DNA of 5,783 nucleotides, taken from positions 1 through 5,783 of the forward strand of contig CABVAS010000112.1 in NCBI GenBank assembly GCA_902496375.1, written 5' to 3'. Below the pieces are notes generated by a model. The model did not search any database, was not told where the DNA came from, and worked only from the letters and a program-made list of their open reading frames with translations. A program made the position numbers and the translations under genes. Positions 1 to 5,425 of this stretch are shown in pieces. Within the stretch, counting starts at the first letter, position 1. Each line of letters begins with the position of its first letter. The DNA is from an uncultured Collinsella sp. (GTDB lineage Bacteria; Actinomycetota; Coriobacteriia; Coriobacteriales; Coriobacteriaceae).

Positions 1-325
1 CCCGGCCGAGATCAAGGCGTTCTACATGCGCATGAACGACGACGGTAAGACCGTCGCCGCCGCCGACTGCCTGGTGCCGGGCATCGGCGAGATTATCGGT
101 GGTTCCCAGCGCGAGGAGCGCCTGGATCTGCTCGAGGCCCGCATCAAGGACCTGGGCATGAATCCCGAGCAGTACAAGTACTATCTGGACCTGCGCCGCT
201 ACGGTTCCTGCAAGCACGCCGGCTACGGTCTGGGCTTCGAGCGCTTGGTGATGTACCTCACCGGCGTGGGCAACATCCGCGACGTCCTGCCGCACCCGCG
301 CACCGTGGGCAACGCCGACTTCTAA
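1..325 (+). CDS. asnS: Asparaginyl-tRNA synthetase, C-terminal part (5' end outside window)
   Basis: This is the last 107 codons of a class II aminoacyl-tRNA synthetase, which charges tRNA-Asn with asparagine in the cytoplasm using ATP. The reading frame is open from base 2 and ends with TAA at 323-325. Two stretches identify it. PGIGEIIGGSQREERL is the conserved catalytic-core segment of Asx-tRNA synthetases. GYGLGFERLVMYLTG is class II motif 3, whose Arg contacts ATP. The ending, NIRDVLPHPRTVGNADF, follows the usual AsnRS terminus of the form FPRxPGNAxF, which favours AsnRS over the related AspRS and LysRS. The preserved part shows no frameshift or missing motif. The gene ends in its own terminator about 40 nt downstream, so it appears transcriptionally separate from the regulator that follows. 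Confidence 0.95.
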   Translation, partial: PAEIKAFYMRMNDDGKTVAAADCLVPGIGEIIGGSQREERLDLLEARIKDLGMNPEQYKYYLDLRRYGSCKHAGYGLGFERLVMYLTGVGNIRDVLPHPRTVGNADF

Positions 326-366
326 TCGCCACAGCGCCACCAAACGCGTTCCAGCGCATCACGCCA

Positions 367-398
367 GCGCCTCTCGGCAAGCCGAGGGGCGCTTTTTT
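367..398 (+). terminator. Intrinsic terminator of asnS
   Basis: A GC-rich hairpin pairs GCGCCTCTCGGC (367-378) with GCCGAGGGGCGC (381-392). It has one G-T wobble and a tight loop, and six T residues follow directly at 393-398. It starts 41 nt after the asnS stop codon. This is the classic Rho-independent form and the clearest terminator in the window. Confidence 0.93.
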
Positions 399-490
399 CA
401 ACAGCATCCGTCAAGCTTTTGGCAAGTTTTTGGTCAGTTGGGCAGGGCTGTTGAAAACTCGACCCGCCGCTTGCCGACGGCTACCGACCG

Positions 491-514
491 CCCAGGGCGT
501 CCTGCACCCCTGGG
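491..514. promoter_or_regulatory. Inverted repeat upstream of the WYL regulator gene, possible operator
   Basis: CCCAGGG (491-497) and CCCTGGG (508-514) form a perfect 7-bp inverted repeat with a 10-nt spacer, 60 nt before the regulator start. The arm centres are 17 bp apart, which would suit a dimeric DNA-binding protein or a weak hairpin. Position suggests autoregulation by the WYL protein, but that is inference. I found no convincing -35/-10 pair in 399-574, so the promoter of the regulator gene is unassigned. TTGAAA at 451-456 is a possible -35 hexamer but lacks a partner at normal spacing. Confidence 0.3.
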
Positions 515-574
515 AAAGCCCCGCGTCCTAGGCTCCATACCGTCGCCACCCAAAACGGAAAGGACGTGGGCGCC

Positions 575-1360
575 ATGACCGAAACCGCTGTTGAAACTTA
601 CGAGACCACGACGAGGGGCGCCGCCTCGATGGCAGCCTATCGCGCCGTTCGTATCTTGCAACTATTAAGCGAAAACACCGGCGAGGACAAGGCCATGCTT
701 TCCGATGAGTTGATCCGGCGCCTCGCCCATCCCGACGACCCCGCCCGCATGCCCATCTCGGCGGCGCGGCGCAGCATCTACACCGCCATCTCCGCACTTC
801 GCCATGCCGGATACGAAATTGAGTACAAGCGCGGCGTGGGCTATCGACTCTTGACCCGTCCGCTCACCGACGAAGAGATCATCCGGCTCCACGGCATGGT
901 CATGCGCAACCGCTCCACGCCCATCGCCATTCGAAAAAGCATGGCGCAGCACCTGGTCGCCATGGCGAGTGCCGACGTTCGCGGCTACCTCGATGCACCC
1001 GAGCCTGCTCCAAGCGCAGGCGACAAATCCACCAAGGCAACACGCACGCCCGTCAAGCGCATCGATGCCTGCGAGCTCATCGAGCAGGCCATCGACCACG
1101 GAACCACGGTGAGTTTTGATATTTCGAGTGTCACGGCACGCGGAGAGGTCGAAGTGGCACGGATGACACTCCGGCCCTTTGCCATCAAGCAACGAGACGG
1201 CATCTCGTATTTGCTGGGAACGGTCTATGACGCGCGAGGCGCCGATGACACGTTGCGTACCGTAGAGATCGGCCGAATGAGAAACGTCACCACACGTCTC
1301 CTCGACGGCAAGAAGCTCTTCGCCGCCCTGGACGAGGACGATGCCTCCTCCGCCGCATAA
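575..1360 (+). CDS. WYL-domain transcriptional regulator with N-terminal winged helix-turn-helix
   Basis: The product is a 261-residue predicted cytoplasmic DNA-binding regulator. Residues about 20-93 form a winged HTH of the HTH_11/DeoR-like kind: a first helix (AAYRAVRILQLLSEN), a recognition region around RRSIYTAISALRHAGY and a wing at YKRGVGYRL. A low-complexity linker (about 141-160) leads to a WYL-type domain (about 165-243), with LRPFAI...GISYLLGTVYDA and RTVEIGRMRNV aligning with its core strands. The signature Trp-Tyr-Leu is degenerate here (ISYLLG). WYL domains bind nucleic acid or small effectors and often control transport, repair or defence genes. ATG 575 was chosen because AAAGGA (559-564) lies 10 nt upstream. 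An in-frame GTG at 566 would add three residues but sits too close to that site. The importer genes follow 160 nt downstream on the same strand, making them candidate targets by position only. No terminator is seen after the stop. Confidence 0.85.
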   Translation: MTETAVETYETTTRGAASMAAYRAVRILQLLSENTGEDKAMLSDELIRRLAHPDDPARMPISAARRSIYTAISALRHAGYEIEYKRGVGYRLLTRPLTDEEIIRLHGMVMRNRSTPIAIRKSMAQHLVAMASADVRGYLDAPEPAPSAGDKSTKATRTPVKRIDACELIEQAIDHGTTVSFDISSVTARGEVEVARMTLRPFAIKQRDGISYLLGTVYDARGADDTLRTVEIGRMRNVTTRLLDGKKLFAALDEDDASSAA

Positions 1361-1429
1361 GACCCTCCGCCGCCCATTCGACTACCCGTACCGCCCATCC
1401 GATTCTGTATTAAAAAACCCGCCAGGCTG

Positions 1430-1460
1430 TTGTAAAAATGGACATCAGCGCTACTATAGT
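1430..1460 (+). promoter_or_regulatory. Probable promoter of the importer substrate-binding protein gene
   Basis: A -35-like TTGTAA at 1430-1435 precedes two overlapping -10 candidates: TACTAT at 1452-1457 (16-nt spacer) and TATAGT at 1455-1460 (19-nt spacer, 5 of 6 to TATAAT). Transcription would begin near 1464-1468, giving a leader of about 55 nt. The surrounding 1400-1460 stretch is much richer in A and T than the flanking genes. The call rests on hexamers only. Confidence 0.5.
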
Positions 1461-1462
1461 CC

Positions 1463-1513
1463 CACTTGCACTTTGTCCCAGTGCAGTGTTTCCAGCCATT
1501 TTTATACTGGGGG
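1463..1513 (+). promoter_or_regulatory. Structured leader or operator before the substrate-binding protein gene
   Basis: TGCACT (1467-1472) and AGTGCA (1480-1485) make a perfect 6-bp stem with a 7-nt loop. With T1466 bulged, three more pairs (1463-1465 with 1486-1488) extend it. A competing pairing exists: CCCAGT (1477-1482) is complementary to ACTGGG (1506-1511), which overlaps the GGGGG ribosome binding site at 1509-1513. The two pairings share bases 1480-1482 and cannot form together. The palindrome also lies at about the transcription start, so a DNA operator is an equal or better explanation. No T-box consensus or known riboswitch is recognised. Confidence 0.35.
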
Positions 1514-1520
1514 TAATGAT

Positions 1521-2501
1521 ATGAAGGACATCACCATCAGCCGCAGGAGCCTTCTGGTCTCCGCCTGCCTGCTCGCGCTCGCCCCGCTCGCCGGATGCGG
1601 CGGCAACTCTGGTTCCGGCTCCGCTGCCGCCGGTTCAGACTACACCATCGGCGTTCTGCAGCTCACCGAGCACTCCGCACTCGATGCCGCCAACGACGGC
1701 TTTGTCAAGGCCATCAAGAAGAGCGGTCTCAAGGTCAAGATCGACCAGAAGAACGCCCAGAACGACCAGTCCACGTGTAAGTCCATTGCCGACAAGTTTG
1801 TGGGCGACAACGTCAGCCTGATTTATGCCATCGCCACGCCCGCCGCGCAGGCTGCCGCCGGCGCCACGGCCGATATCCCCATCGTGGGCTGCGCCATCAC
1901 CGACTACGCCGCCTCCGGCCTGGTCCAGGACAACGACAAGCCCGGGACCAACGTCACGGGCGCTTCCGACCTCACCCCGGTCGCCGAGCAACTCGAGATG
2001 ATGCAGAAGGTCCTGCCCGACGTTAAAAAGGTCGGCCTGCTCTACTGCACCGCCGAGTCCAACTCCGACGTCCAGATCAAGGCCGCCAAGAAGGAGCTCG
2101 ACAAGCTGGGCCTCGAGTACACCGACTTCACCGTCTCGAGCTCCAACGAGATTCAGTCCGTCGTCGAGTCTGCCGTGGGCAAGGTCGACGCGCTGTACTC
2201 CCCCACTGACAACACCATCGCCGCGGGCGCTTCGCAGGTCGGCCAGATCTGCAAGGAGAATAAGCTCCCCTTCGTGACCGGCGAGGAGGGTATGTGCATG
2301 GCCGGCGGCCTGTTCACCCTCTCCATCAACTACGAGGACCTGGGCTACGCCGCGGGCGAGATGGCCGTTAAGATCCTGAAGGGCGAGGCCAAGCCCGAGG
2401 ATATGCCGATCAAGCACCTCTCGAGCAAGGACCTGGTCGTCGTCAAGAACGACGAGATGGCCGAGGCCCTAGGCATCGACCTTTCCGCTCTGGACGAGTA
2501 G
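1521..2501 (+). CDS. ABC importer substrate-binding lipoprotein, TrpX-like (COG2984, ABC_sub_bind)
   Basis: This 326-residue extracytoplasmic lipoprotein should capture the importer ligand. The N-terminus has a basic start with SRRSLL (7-12), a hydrophobic stretch and the lipobox LAGC with Cys26 as lipidation site. A Gly/Ser/Ala tether runs to about residue 39. A type I periplasmic-binding fold follows from YTIGVLQLTEHSALD (41-55). Family hallmarks are ATPAAQAA (105-112), KVGLLYCTAESNS (170-182), LYSPTDNTIAAG (225-236) and PFVTGEEGMCMAGGLFTLSINYEDLG (250-275). Studied relatives bind tryptophan (streptococcal TrpX) or tyrosine (Clostridioides difficile CD0873), so an aromatic amino acid is plausible but unproven. 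ATG 1521 was chosen because GGGGG at 1509-1513 lies 7 nt upstream and the signal peptide begins there. The frame is open back to 1341, but that extra stretch crosses the promoter and does not look like protein. The permease and ATPase genes follow. Confidence 0.88.
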   Translation: MKDITISRRSLLVSACLLALAPLAGCGGNSGSGSAAAGSDYTIGVLQLTEHSALDAANDGFVKAIKKSGLKVKIDQKNAQNDQSTCKSIADKFVGDNVSLIYAIATPAAQAAAGATADIPIVGCAITDYAASGLVQDNDKPGTNVTGASDLTPVAEQLEMMQKVLPDVKKVGLLYCTAESNSDVQIKAAKKELDKLGLEYTDFTVSSSNEIQSVVESAVGKVDALYSPTDNTIAAGASQVGQICKENKLPFVTGEEGMCMAGGLFTLSINYEDLGYAAGEMAVKILKGEAKPEDMPIKHLSSKDLVVVKNDEMAEALGIDLSALDE

Positions 2502-2572
2502 CGCCATGCGCGGTAACGCGTCTAGGGCCCGCACGTGCGCCACAGCCGCGTTATTCAATATCTGAGTCCTTG

Positions 2573-2610
2573 GGGCGAACGCTAAAGACCGGCGTTCGCC
2601 CTGCTTGTTT
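2573..2610 (+). terminator. Hairpin between binding-protein and permease genes, probable attenuating terminator
   Basis: GGGCGAACGC (2573-2582) pairs perfectly with GCGTTCGCCC (2592-2601) around a 9-nt loop. The following TGCTTGTTT is T-rich but interrupted, so termination may be partial. It lies 72 nt after the binding-protein stop and 104 nt before the permease start. Partial read-through would yield more binding protein than membrane components, a common arrangement in ABC import operons. It could also protect the upstream mRNA 3' end. Function is inferred from form and position. Confidence 0.6.
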
Positions 2611-2630
2611 CGGATGAGACAAAACATCCG
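2611..2630 (+). promoter_or_regulatory. Second small hairpin in the permease leader
   Basis: CGGATG (2611-2616) and CATCCG (2625-2630) form a perfect 6-bp inverted repeat with an A-rich 8-nt loop (AGACAAAA). It starts about ten bases after the preceding larger stem ends. No T-run follows, so it is not a terminator in its own right. It could be an mRNA stability element or an operator. The remaining leader to 2705 shows a lone TATTAT at 2660-2665 without a usable -35. Confidence 0.3.
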
Positions 2631-2705
2631 TCCGCAGCTCTTTTATGCATTGGTACCGCTATTATGGAAAATCACGTGTCCACCCTATCCTAGGAGGTAT
2701 GAAGC

Positions 2706-3629
2706 ATGCTCATTGCATTGCAGGGCGCCGTTTCGCAGGGCGTCCTCTGGGGCATTATGGTGCTTGGCGTATTTATCACGTTCCGCCTGCTCGACATCCC
2801 CGATATGACCTGCGACGGCAGCTTTGCCCTCGGCGGCTGTGTCTGCGCCGTGCTCATCGTCAACAATAACGTTGACCCCTTGCTCGCCGTGCTGGCCGGC
2901 ATGTGCGCCGGCGCCATCGCGGGCGCCGTCACGGGCATCTTGACCACCGTCTTTGAGATTCCCGCAATCCTCGCCGGAATCCTTACGCAGATCAGTCTGT
3001 GGTCCATCAACCTGCGCATCATGGGCAAATCCAACACGCCCATCCTTGCCAAGGGCACCATCTTCTCGTCTGTCAGCAACATGACGGGCCTGCCGCAGTC
3101 CACCGTCGCCATCATCCTGGGCATTTTGCTCGCTGTGGCTATCGTCGCCATCCTGTATTGGTTCTTTGGCACCGAGATCGGCTCGGCGCTGCGTGCCACC
3201 GGCAACAACGAGTACATGATCCGCGCTCTGGGCGTCAACACCAACTCCACCAAGATGATCGCCCTCGTGCTCTCCAACGCCCTCATCGGCCTTTCGGGCG
3301 CGCTCATCTGCCAGAGCCAGAAGTACGCCGACATTGGCATGGGCACCGGTGCCATCGTTATCGGTCTTGCCGCCATTGTTATCGGTGAGGTACTCGGCCG
3401 TCTGCTGCCCGGCGGCCTCACGCAGTTTAGCGTCCGTCTTGCCTCCGCCGTCTTTGGCTCCGTGGTGTACTTCCTTATCCGCGCCATCGTGCTGCAGTTG
3501 GGCATGGACGCCAACGACATGAAGCTGCTCTCCGCCGTGATTGTCGCCGTTGCCCTGTGCGTACCTGTGGTTTGGGAGCGTTACAAGCTCCGCAGCTCCT
3601 ACACGAGGGGAGATGAGGCAGATGCTTAA
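2706..3629 (+). CDS. ABC importer permease, TrpY-like (COG4120, BPD_transp_2 family)
   Basis: This 307-residue integral membrane protein should form the translocation channel of the importer. It is strongly hydrophobic, with roughly eight predicted membrane segments; the clearest lie near residues 11-27, 58-80, 84-101, 133-152, 184-201, 212-230, 243-264 and 273-290. The early motif FRLLDIPDMTCDGSFALGG (26-44) is characteristic of this permease family, where related proteins read DxPDLTVDGSF. GTEIGSALRATGNNEYMIRALGVNT (155-179) is the cytoplasmic coupling loop expected to contact the ATPase. The basic tail WERYKLRSSYTRGDE would be cytoplasmic. ATG 2706 was chosen because a full AGGAGGT (2692-2698) ends 8 nt upstream; an ATG at 2699 is directly against that site and out of frame. 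The gene ends inside the start of the ATPase gene, indicating translational coupling. Substrate specificity resides mainly in the binding protein. Confidence 0.9.
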   Translation: MLIALQGAVSQGVLWGIMVLGVFITFRLLDIPDMTCDGSFALGGCVCAVLIVNNNVDPLLAVLAGMCAGAIAGAVTGILTTVFEIPAILAGILTQISLWSINLRIMGKSNTPILAKGTIFSSVSNMTGLPQSTVAIILGILLAVAIVAILYWFFGTEIGSALRATGNNEYMIRALGVNTNSTKMIALVLSNALIGLSGALICQSQKYADIGMGTGAIVIGLAAIVIGEVLGRLLPGGLTQFSVRLASAVFGSVVYFLIRAIVLQLGMDANDMKLLSAVIVAVALCVPVVWERYKLRSSYTRGDEADA

Positions 3630-4416
3630 GCTCTCGCACGTCAAAAAGACCTTTAACAAGGGCACCGTCACCGAGAAGCGCGCCCTTACCGGCGTCGACC
3701 TCACCCTTAACGACGGCGACTTTGTAACCGTGATTGGTGGCAACGGCGCCGGCAAGTCCACACTGCTCAATATGATCGCCGGCGTGTATCCGCTTGATTC
3801 GGGTGTTATTGAGCTCGACGGCACCGACATCTCGCGTCTGAGCGAGTCGCAGCGCGCCAAGTACCTGGGCCGTGTGTTCCAGGACCCCATGCGCGGCACC
3901 GCAGCCGACATGCAAATTGCCGAAAACCTGGCCCTCGCCAAGCGCCGCGGCCAGCGTCGCGGTCTTTCGTGGGGCGTCACCAAGGCCGAGAAGGACGAGT
4001 ACGTTGAGCTGCTCAAGCGCCTGGACCTCGGTCTGGACACGCGCCTCAACGCCAAGGTCGGCCTGCTCTCGGGCGGCCAGCGCCAGGCACTCACCCTGCT
4101 GATGGCCACGCTCACCAAGCCGCGCCTGCTGCTGCTCGACGAGCACACGGCGGCCCTCGACCCCAAGACGGCCTCTAAGGTGCTCAACCTGACCGAGGAG
4201 ATTGTCGACGAAAACCATCTGACCACGCTCATGGTTACGCACAACATGAATGACGCTATCCGTCTGGGCAACCGTCTGATCATGATGCACGAGGGCCATG
4301 TGATCTACGACGTGGCCGGCGACGAGAAGAAGTCGCTCACCGTAGCCGACCTGCTGCAGAAGTTCGAGGAGGTCTCGGGCGGCGAGCTCGCCAACGACCG
4401 CATGCTGCTGAGCTAA
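3622..4416 (+). CDS. ABC importer ATP-binding protein, TrpZ-like (COG1101)
   Basis: This 264-residue cytoplasmic ATPase powers the importer as a dimer under the permease. All nucleotide-binding motifs are intact: Walker A GGNGAGKST (39-47), Q-loop Gln87 in VFQDP, signature LSGGQ (149-153), Walker B LLLLD with catalytic Glu174 (169-174), D-loop AALD (177-180) and switch His207 in MVTH. The segment QDPMRGTAADMQIAENLALA (87-106) and DEHTAALDPKTA, where many importers have DEPTSALD, fit the COG1101 subgroup paired with TrpX/TrpY-type proteins. ATG 3622 was preferred: GAGGGGA (3605-3611) lies about 10 nt upstream, and the start sits in ATGCTTAA, overlapping the permease stop by 8 nt. ATG 3613, adding MRQ, is possible but too close to that site. 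The frame is open further upstream to 3541, within the permease gene, which is unlikely to be translated. The gene is followed by a repeat hairpin and a terminator. Confidence 0.93.
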   Translation: MLKLSHVKKTFNKGTVTEKRALTGVDLTLNDGDFVTVIGGNGAGKSTLLNMIAGVYPLDSGVIELDGTDISRLSESQRAKYLGRVFQDPMRGTAADMQIAENLALAKRRGQRRGLSWGVTKAEKDEYVELLKRLDLGLDTRLNAKVGLLSGGQRQALTLLMATLTKPRLLLLDEHTAALDPKTASKVLNLTEEIVDENHLTTLMVTHNMNDAIRLGNRLIMMHEGHVIYDVAGDEKKSLTVADLLQKFEEVSGGELANDRMLLS

Positions 4417-4423
4417 CGACCTA

Positions 4424-4466
4424 GAAAACCACCACAAAGGGGACAGGCACCTTTGTGGTGGTTTTC
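4424..4466. repeat. Palindromic repeat element, copy 1
   Basis: A perfect 17-bp inverted repeat (4424-4440 with 4450-4466) surrounds the 9-nt loop GGACAGGCA (4441-4449). Each arm contains ACCACCACAAAGG or its complement. Bases 4425-4464 are identical over 40 nt to copy 2 at 5330-5369. The copy starts 7 nt after the ATPase stop. A-run and T-run flanks (AAAA...TTTT) mean it could act as a weak terminator in both directions. Its form resembles REP-like dispersed palindromes, some of which spread through TnpA_REP/RAYT-type transposases. No transposase lies in this window, so that link is inference. Confidence 0.85.
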
Positions 4467-4489
4467 GTTAACCCTTATATCGAGCGCAG

Positions 4490-4521
4490 AAGCCCGTCCA
4501 ATGTGATCGGACGGGCTTTTT
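4490..4521 (+). terminator. Intrinsic terminator of the importer operon
   Basis: AAGCCCGTCC (4490-4499) pairs perfectly over 10 bp with GGACGGGCTT (4509-4518) around a 9-nt loop, and the T-run extends to 4521. The opposite strand lacks a T-run, so this terminates rightward transcription from the importer genes. It lies 73 nt after the ATPase stop and 23 nt beyond repeat copy 1, which appears to have been placed between gene and terminator. Confidence 0.9.
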
Positions 4522-4563
4522 GGTGGGTATCATGGTTGGACGATCATTAGGAGGTTTCCCTAC

Positions 4564-5331
4564 ATGGAATTGTTTGAGCCAATTCTTCATTTCTTTGCAC
4601 AACGATGGGTCCACAACATCATCTGGGCAGGTATCTTGGCTATCGGAACCGCCGTTGCCGCCAAGGTCGCGTCCAAGACCCTGCGCCACCTGCTTAACCG
4701 CGACGATAACCCACTCCCTTCATCCAGCATCTTCATCAACATCGCGCGCGCCGTCATATGGACGATCGGCGGCAGCTTTATCCTCGACAACTGCTTTGGC
4801 ATTAACGCAAACGCCCTCGTCGCCGCTCTTGGCGTCGGCGGCATCGCCATCTCGCTCGGCTTTCAGGACACGCTGTCAAACCTCATCGGCGGCATGCAGG
4901 TGACGTTTATGGGCATTATCAAACCCGGCGACAATATCGAGGTCGGCGACGTGTCGGGCGTGGTCCAAGATATCACCTGGCGCCATACGACCATCGAGGA
5001 CGCCTGCGGGCAGACCATCATCGTCCCCAATTCAAACATCTCCAAGAACACGCTCGTGCACTTGATGCCCTTTGGGCGCGTTACCGTGCCCGTTGCCGTA
5101 AAGGACACGTCCAAGTGGGCCTCGCTGGATGCGCTGGCAGATGAGCTTACCGACGCCACCAAGGCCGCGGTGCTTCCCATCTCTGGCTTTGACAAGGAGC
5201 CGTACGTGCTCTTTAGCGAGATCGGCGACTTTGGCGTCAAGGGCAAAATCATCTTTATCGTCAGCGACGATAGCACCACCTTCACGGCAGCCGACGCCTG
5301 CATCCGCGCCATCGCCCCCATCATCGCCTAA
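4564..5331 (+). CDS. Small-conductance mechanosensitive channel, MscS family
   Basis: The product is a 255-residue inner-membrane channel that should open under membrane tension to release solutes during hypo-osmotic shock, as a homoheptamer by analogy with E. coli MscS. Three membrane segments are visible: about 19-36, 57-77 and the pore helix 82-111. The pore helix, ANALVAALGVGGIAISLGFQ and onward through DTLSNLIGG, has the Ala/Gly packing pattern of MscS TM3. The beta domain follows (120-166), with IKPGDNIEVGDVSGVVQDITWRHTTI and the conserved IIVPNSNIS; an alpha/beta vestibule domain completes the protein. It is somewhat shorter than E. coli MscS (286 residues). ATG 4564 follows a full AGGAGGT (4549-4555) at 8 nt. 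A TATCAT at 4528-4533 might be a -10 but has no clear -35. The TAA stop (5329-5331) overlaps the first bases of repeat copy 2. No gene partner is evident. Confidence 0.93.
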   Translation: MELFEPILHFFAQRWVHNIIWAGILAIGTAVAAKVASKTLRHLLNRDDNPLPSSSIFINIARAVIWTIGGSFILDNCFGINANALVAALGVGGIAISLGFQDTLSNLIGGMQVTFMGIIKPGDNIEVGDVSGVVQDITWRHTTIEDACGQTIIVPNSNISKNTLVHLMPFGRVTVPVAVKDTSKWASLDALADELTDATKAAVLPISGFDKEPYVLFSEIGDFGVKGKIIFIVSDDSTTFTAADACIRAIAPIIA

Positions 5332-5369
5332 AACCACCACAAAGGGGACAGGCACCTTTGTGGTGGTTT
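5330..5369. repeat. Palindromic repeat element, copy 2
   Basis: This is a 40-nt exact match to 4425-4464. Its 15-bp arms (5331-5345 and 5355-5369) pair perfectly around the same GGACAGGCA loop. The position after the right arm is C instead of T, so similarity stops there. Its first two bases form the end of the channel gene stop codon. With copy 1 it brackets the channel gene as a direct repeat, the starts 905 bp apart. Confidence 0.85.
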
Positions 5370-5385
5370 CGCATCGTGGTACCAT
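5358..5385 (+). promoter_or_regulatory. Possible extended -10 promoter of the final gene
   Basis: TACCAT (5380-5385) is preceded by TG plus one base (5377-5379), giving an extended -10 pattern, TGGTACCAT. A partial -35, TTGTGG (5358-5363), lies 16 nt upstream within the right arm of repeat copy 2. Transcription would start near 5392 and give a leader of about 35 nt. The hexamers are weak matches, so this is tentative. Confidence 0.35.
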
Positions 5386-5425
5386 GGTTCATATCGTTGT
5401 TTAAACGACTAAGGGAGTAGACACC

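Noticed and set aside
1341..1520. N-terminal extension of the substrate-binding protein by 60 codons
   Set aside because: The extension crosses a probable promoter and leader, would bury the signal peptide internally and has no ribosome binding site. The ATG at 1521 has both.
1463..1520. T-box or tryptophan riboswitch-like leader
   Set aside because: The leader is only about 55 nt long, lacks the T-box consensus (TGGNACCGCG) and has no full terminator. At most it is a small switch or operator.
1635..2417. - strand open frame of 260 codons opposite the substrate-binding protein gene
   Set aside because: The Gly/Leu/Asp/Val-rich repetitive translation is typical of antisense reading of a high-GC gene. 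The sense strand encodes a clear lipoprotein.
2509..2520. CGCG-GTAA-CGCG mini-hairpin after the binding-protein stop
   Set aside because: A four-pair stem with a GNRA-type loop is expected often by chance in DNA this GC-rich.
2650..2679. Independent promoter for the permease gene (TTGGTA at 2650, TATTAT at 2660)
   Set aside because: The two hexamers cannot be paired at proper spacing, and the -10 candidate has no -35 match 16-18 nt upstream.
3541..3621. Upstream TTG start for the ATPase
   Set aside because: It would overlap the permease gene by about 90 nt and precede the usual ABC N-terminus. ATG 3622 (or 3613) fits the family length and the ribosome binding site.
2685..4283. Long - strand open frame of 532 codons opposite the permease and ATPase genes
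   Set aside because: It lies opposite two well-supported genes with intact family motifs. The translation is low in recognisable structure, rich in Arg/Ser and Gly/Asp/His runs, and reflects GC-rich codon bias on the other strand.
3475..4437. - strand open frame of 320 codons opposite the ATPase gene
   Set aside because: It is a shadow of the ATPase gene. It has no ribosome binding site of note and no family motif.
4528..4533. TATCAT as -10 of the channel gene
   Set aside because: The region 16-18 nt upstream falls in the terminator stem and has no -35 resemblance. A promoter must exist after that terminator, but this site is not strong enough to list.
4468..4689. Small - strand open frame covering the intergenic region before the channel gene
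   Set aside because: It crosses the + strand terminator hairpin, has no convincing ribosome binding site and overlaps the channel gene.
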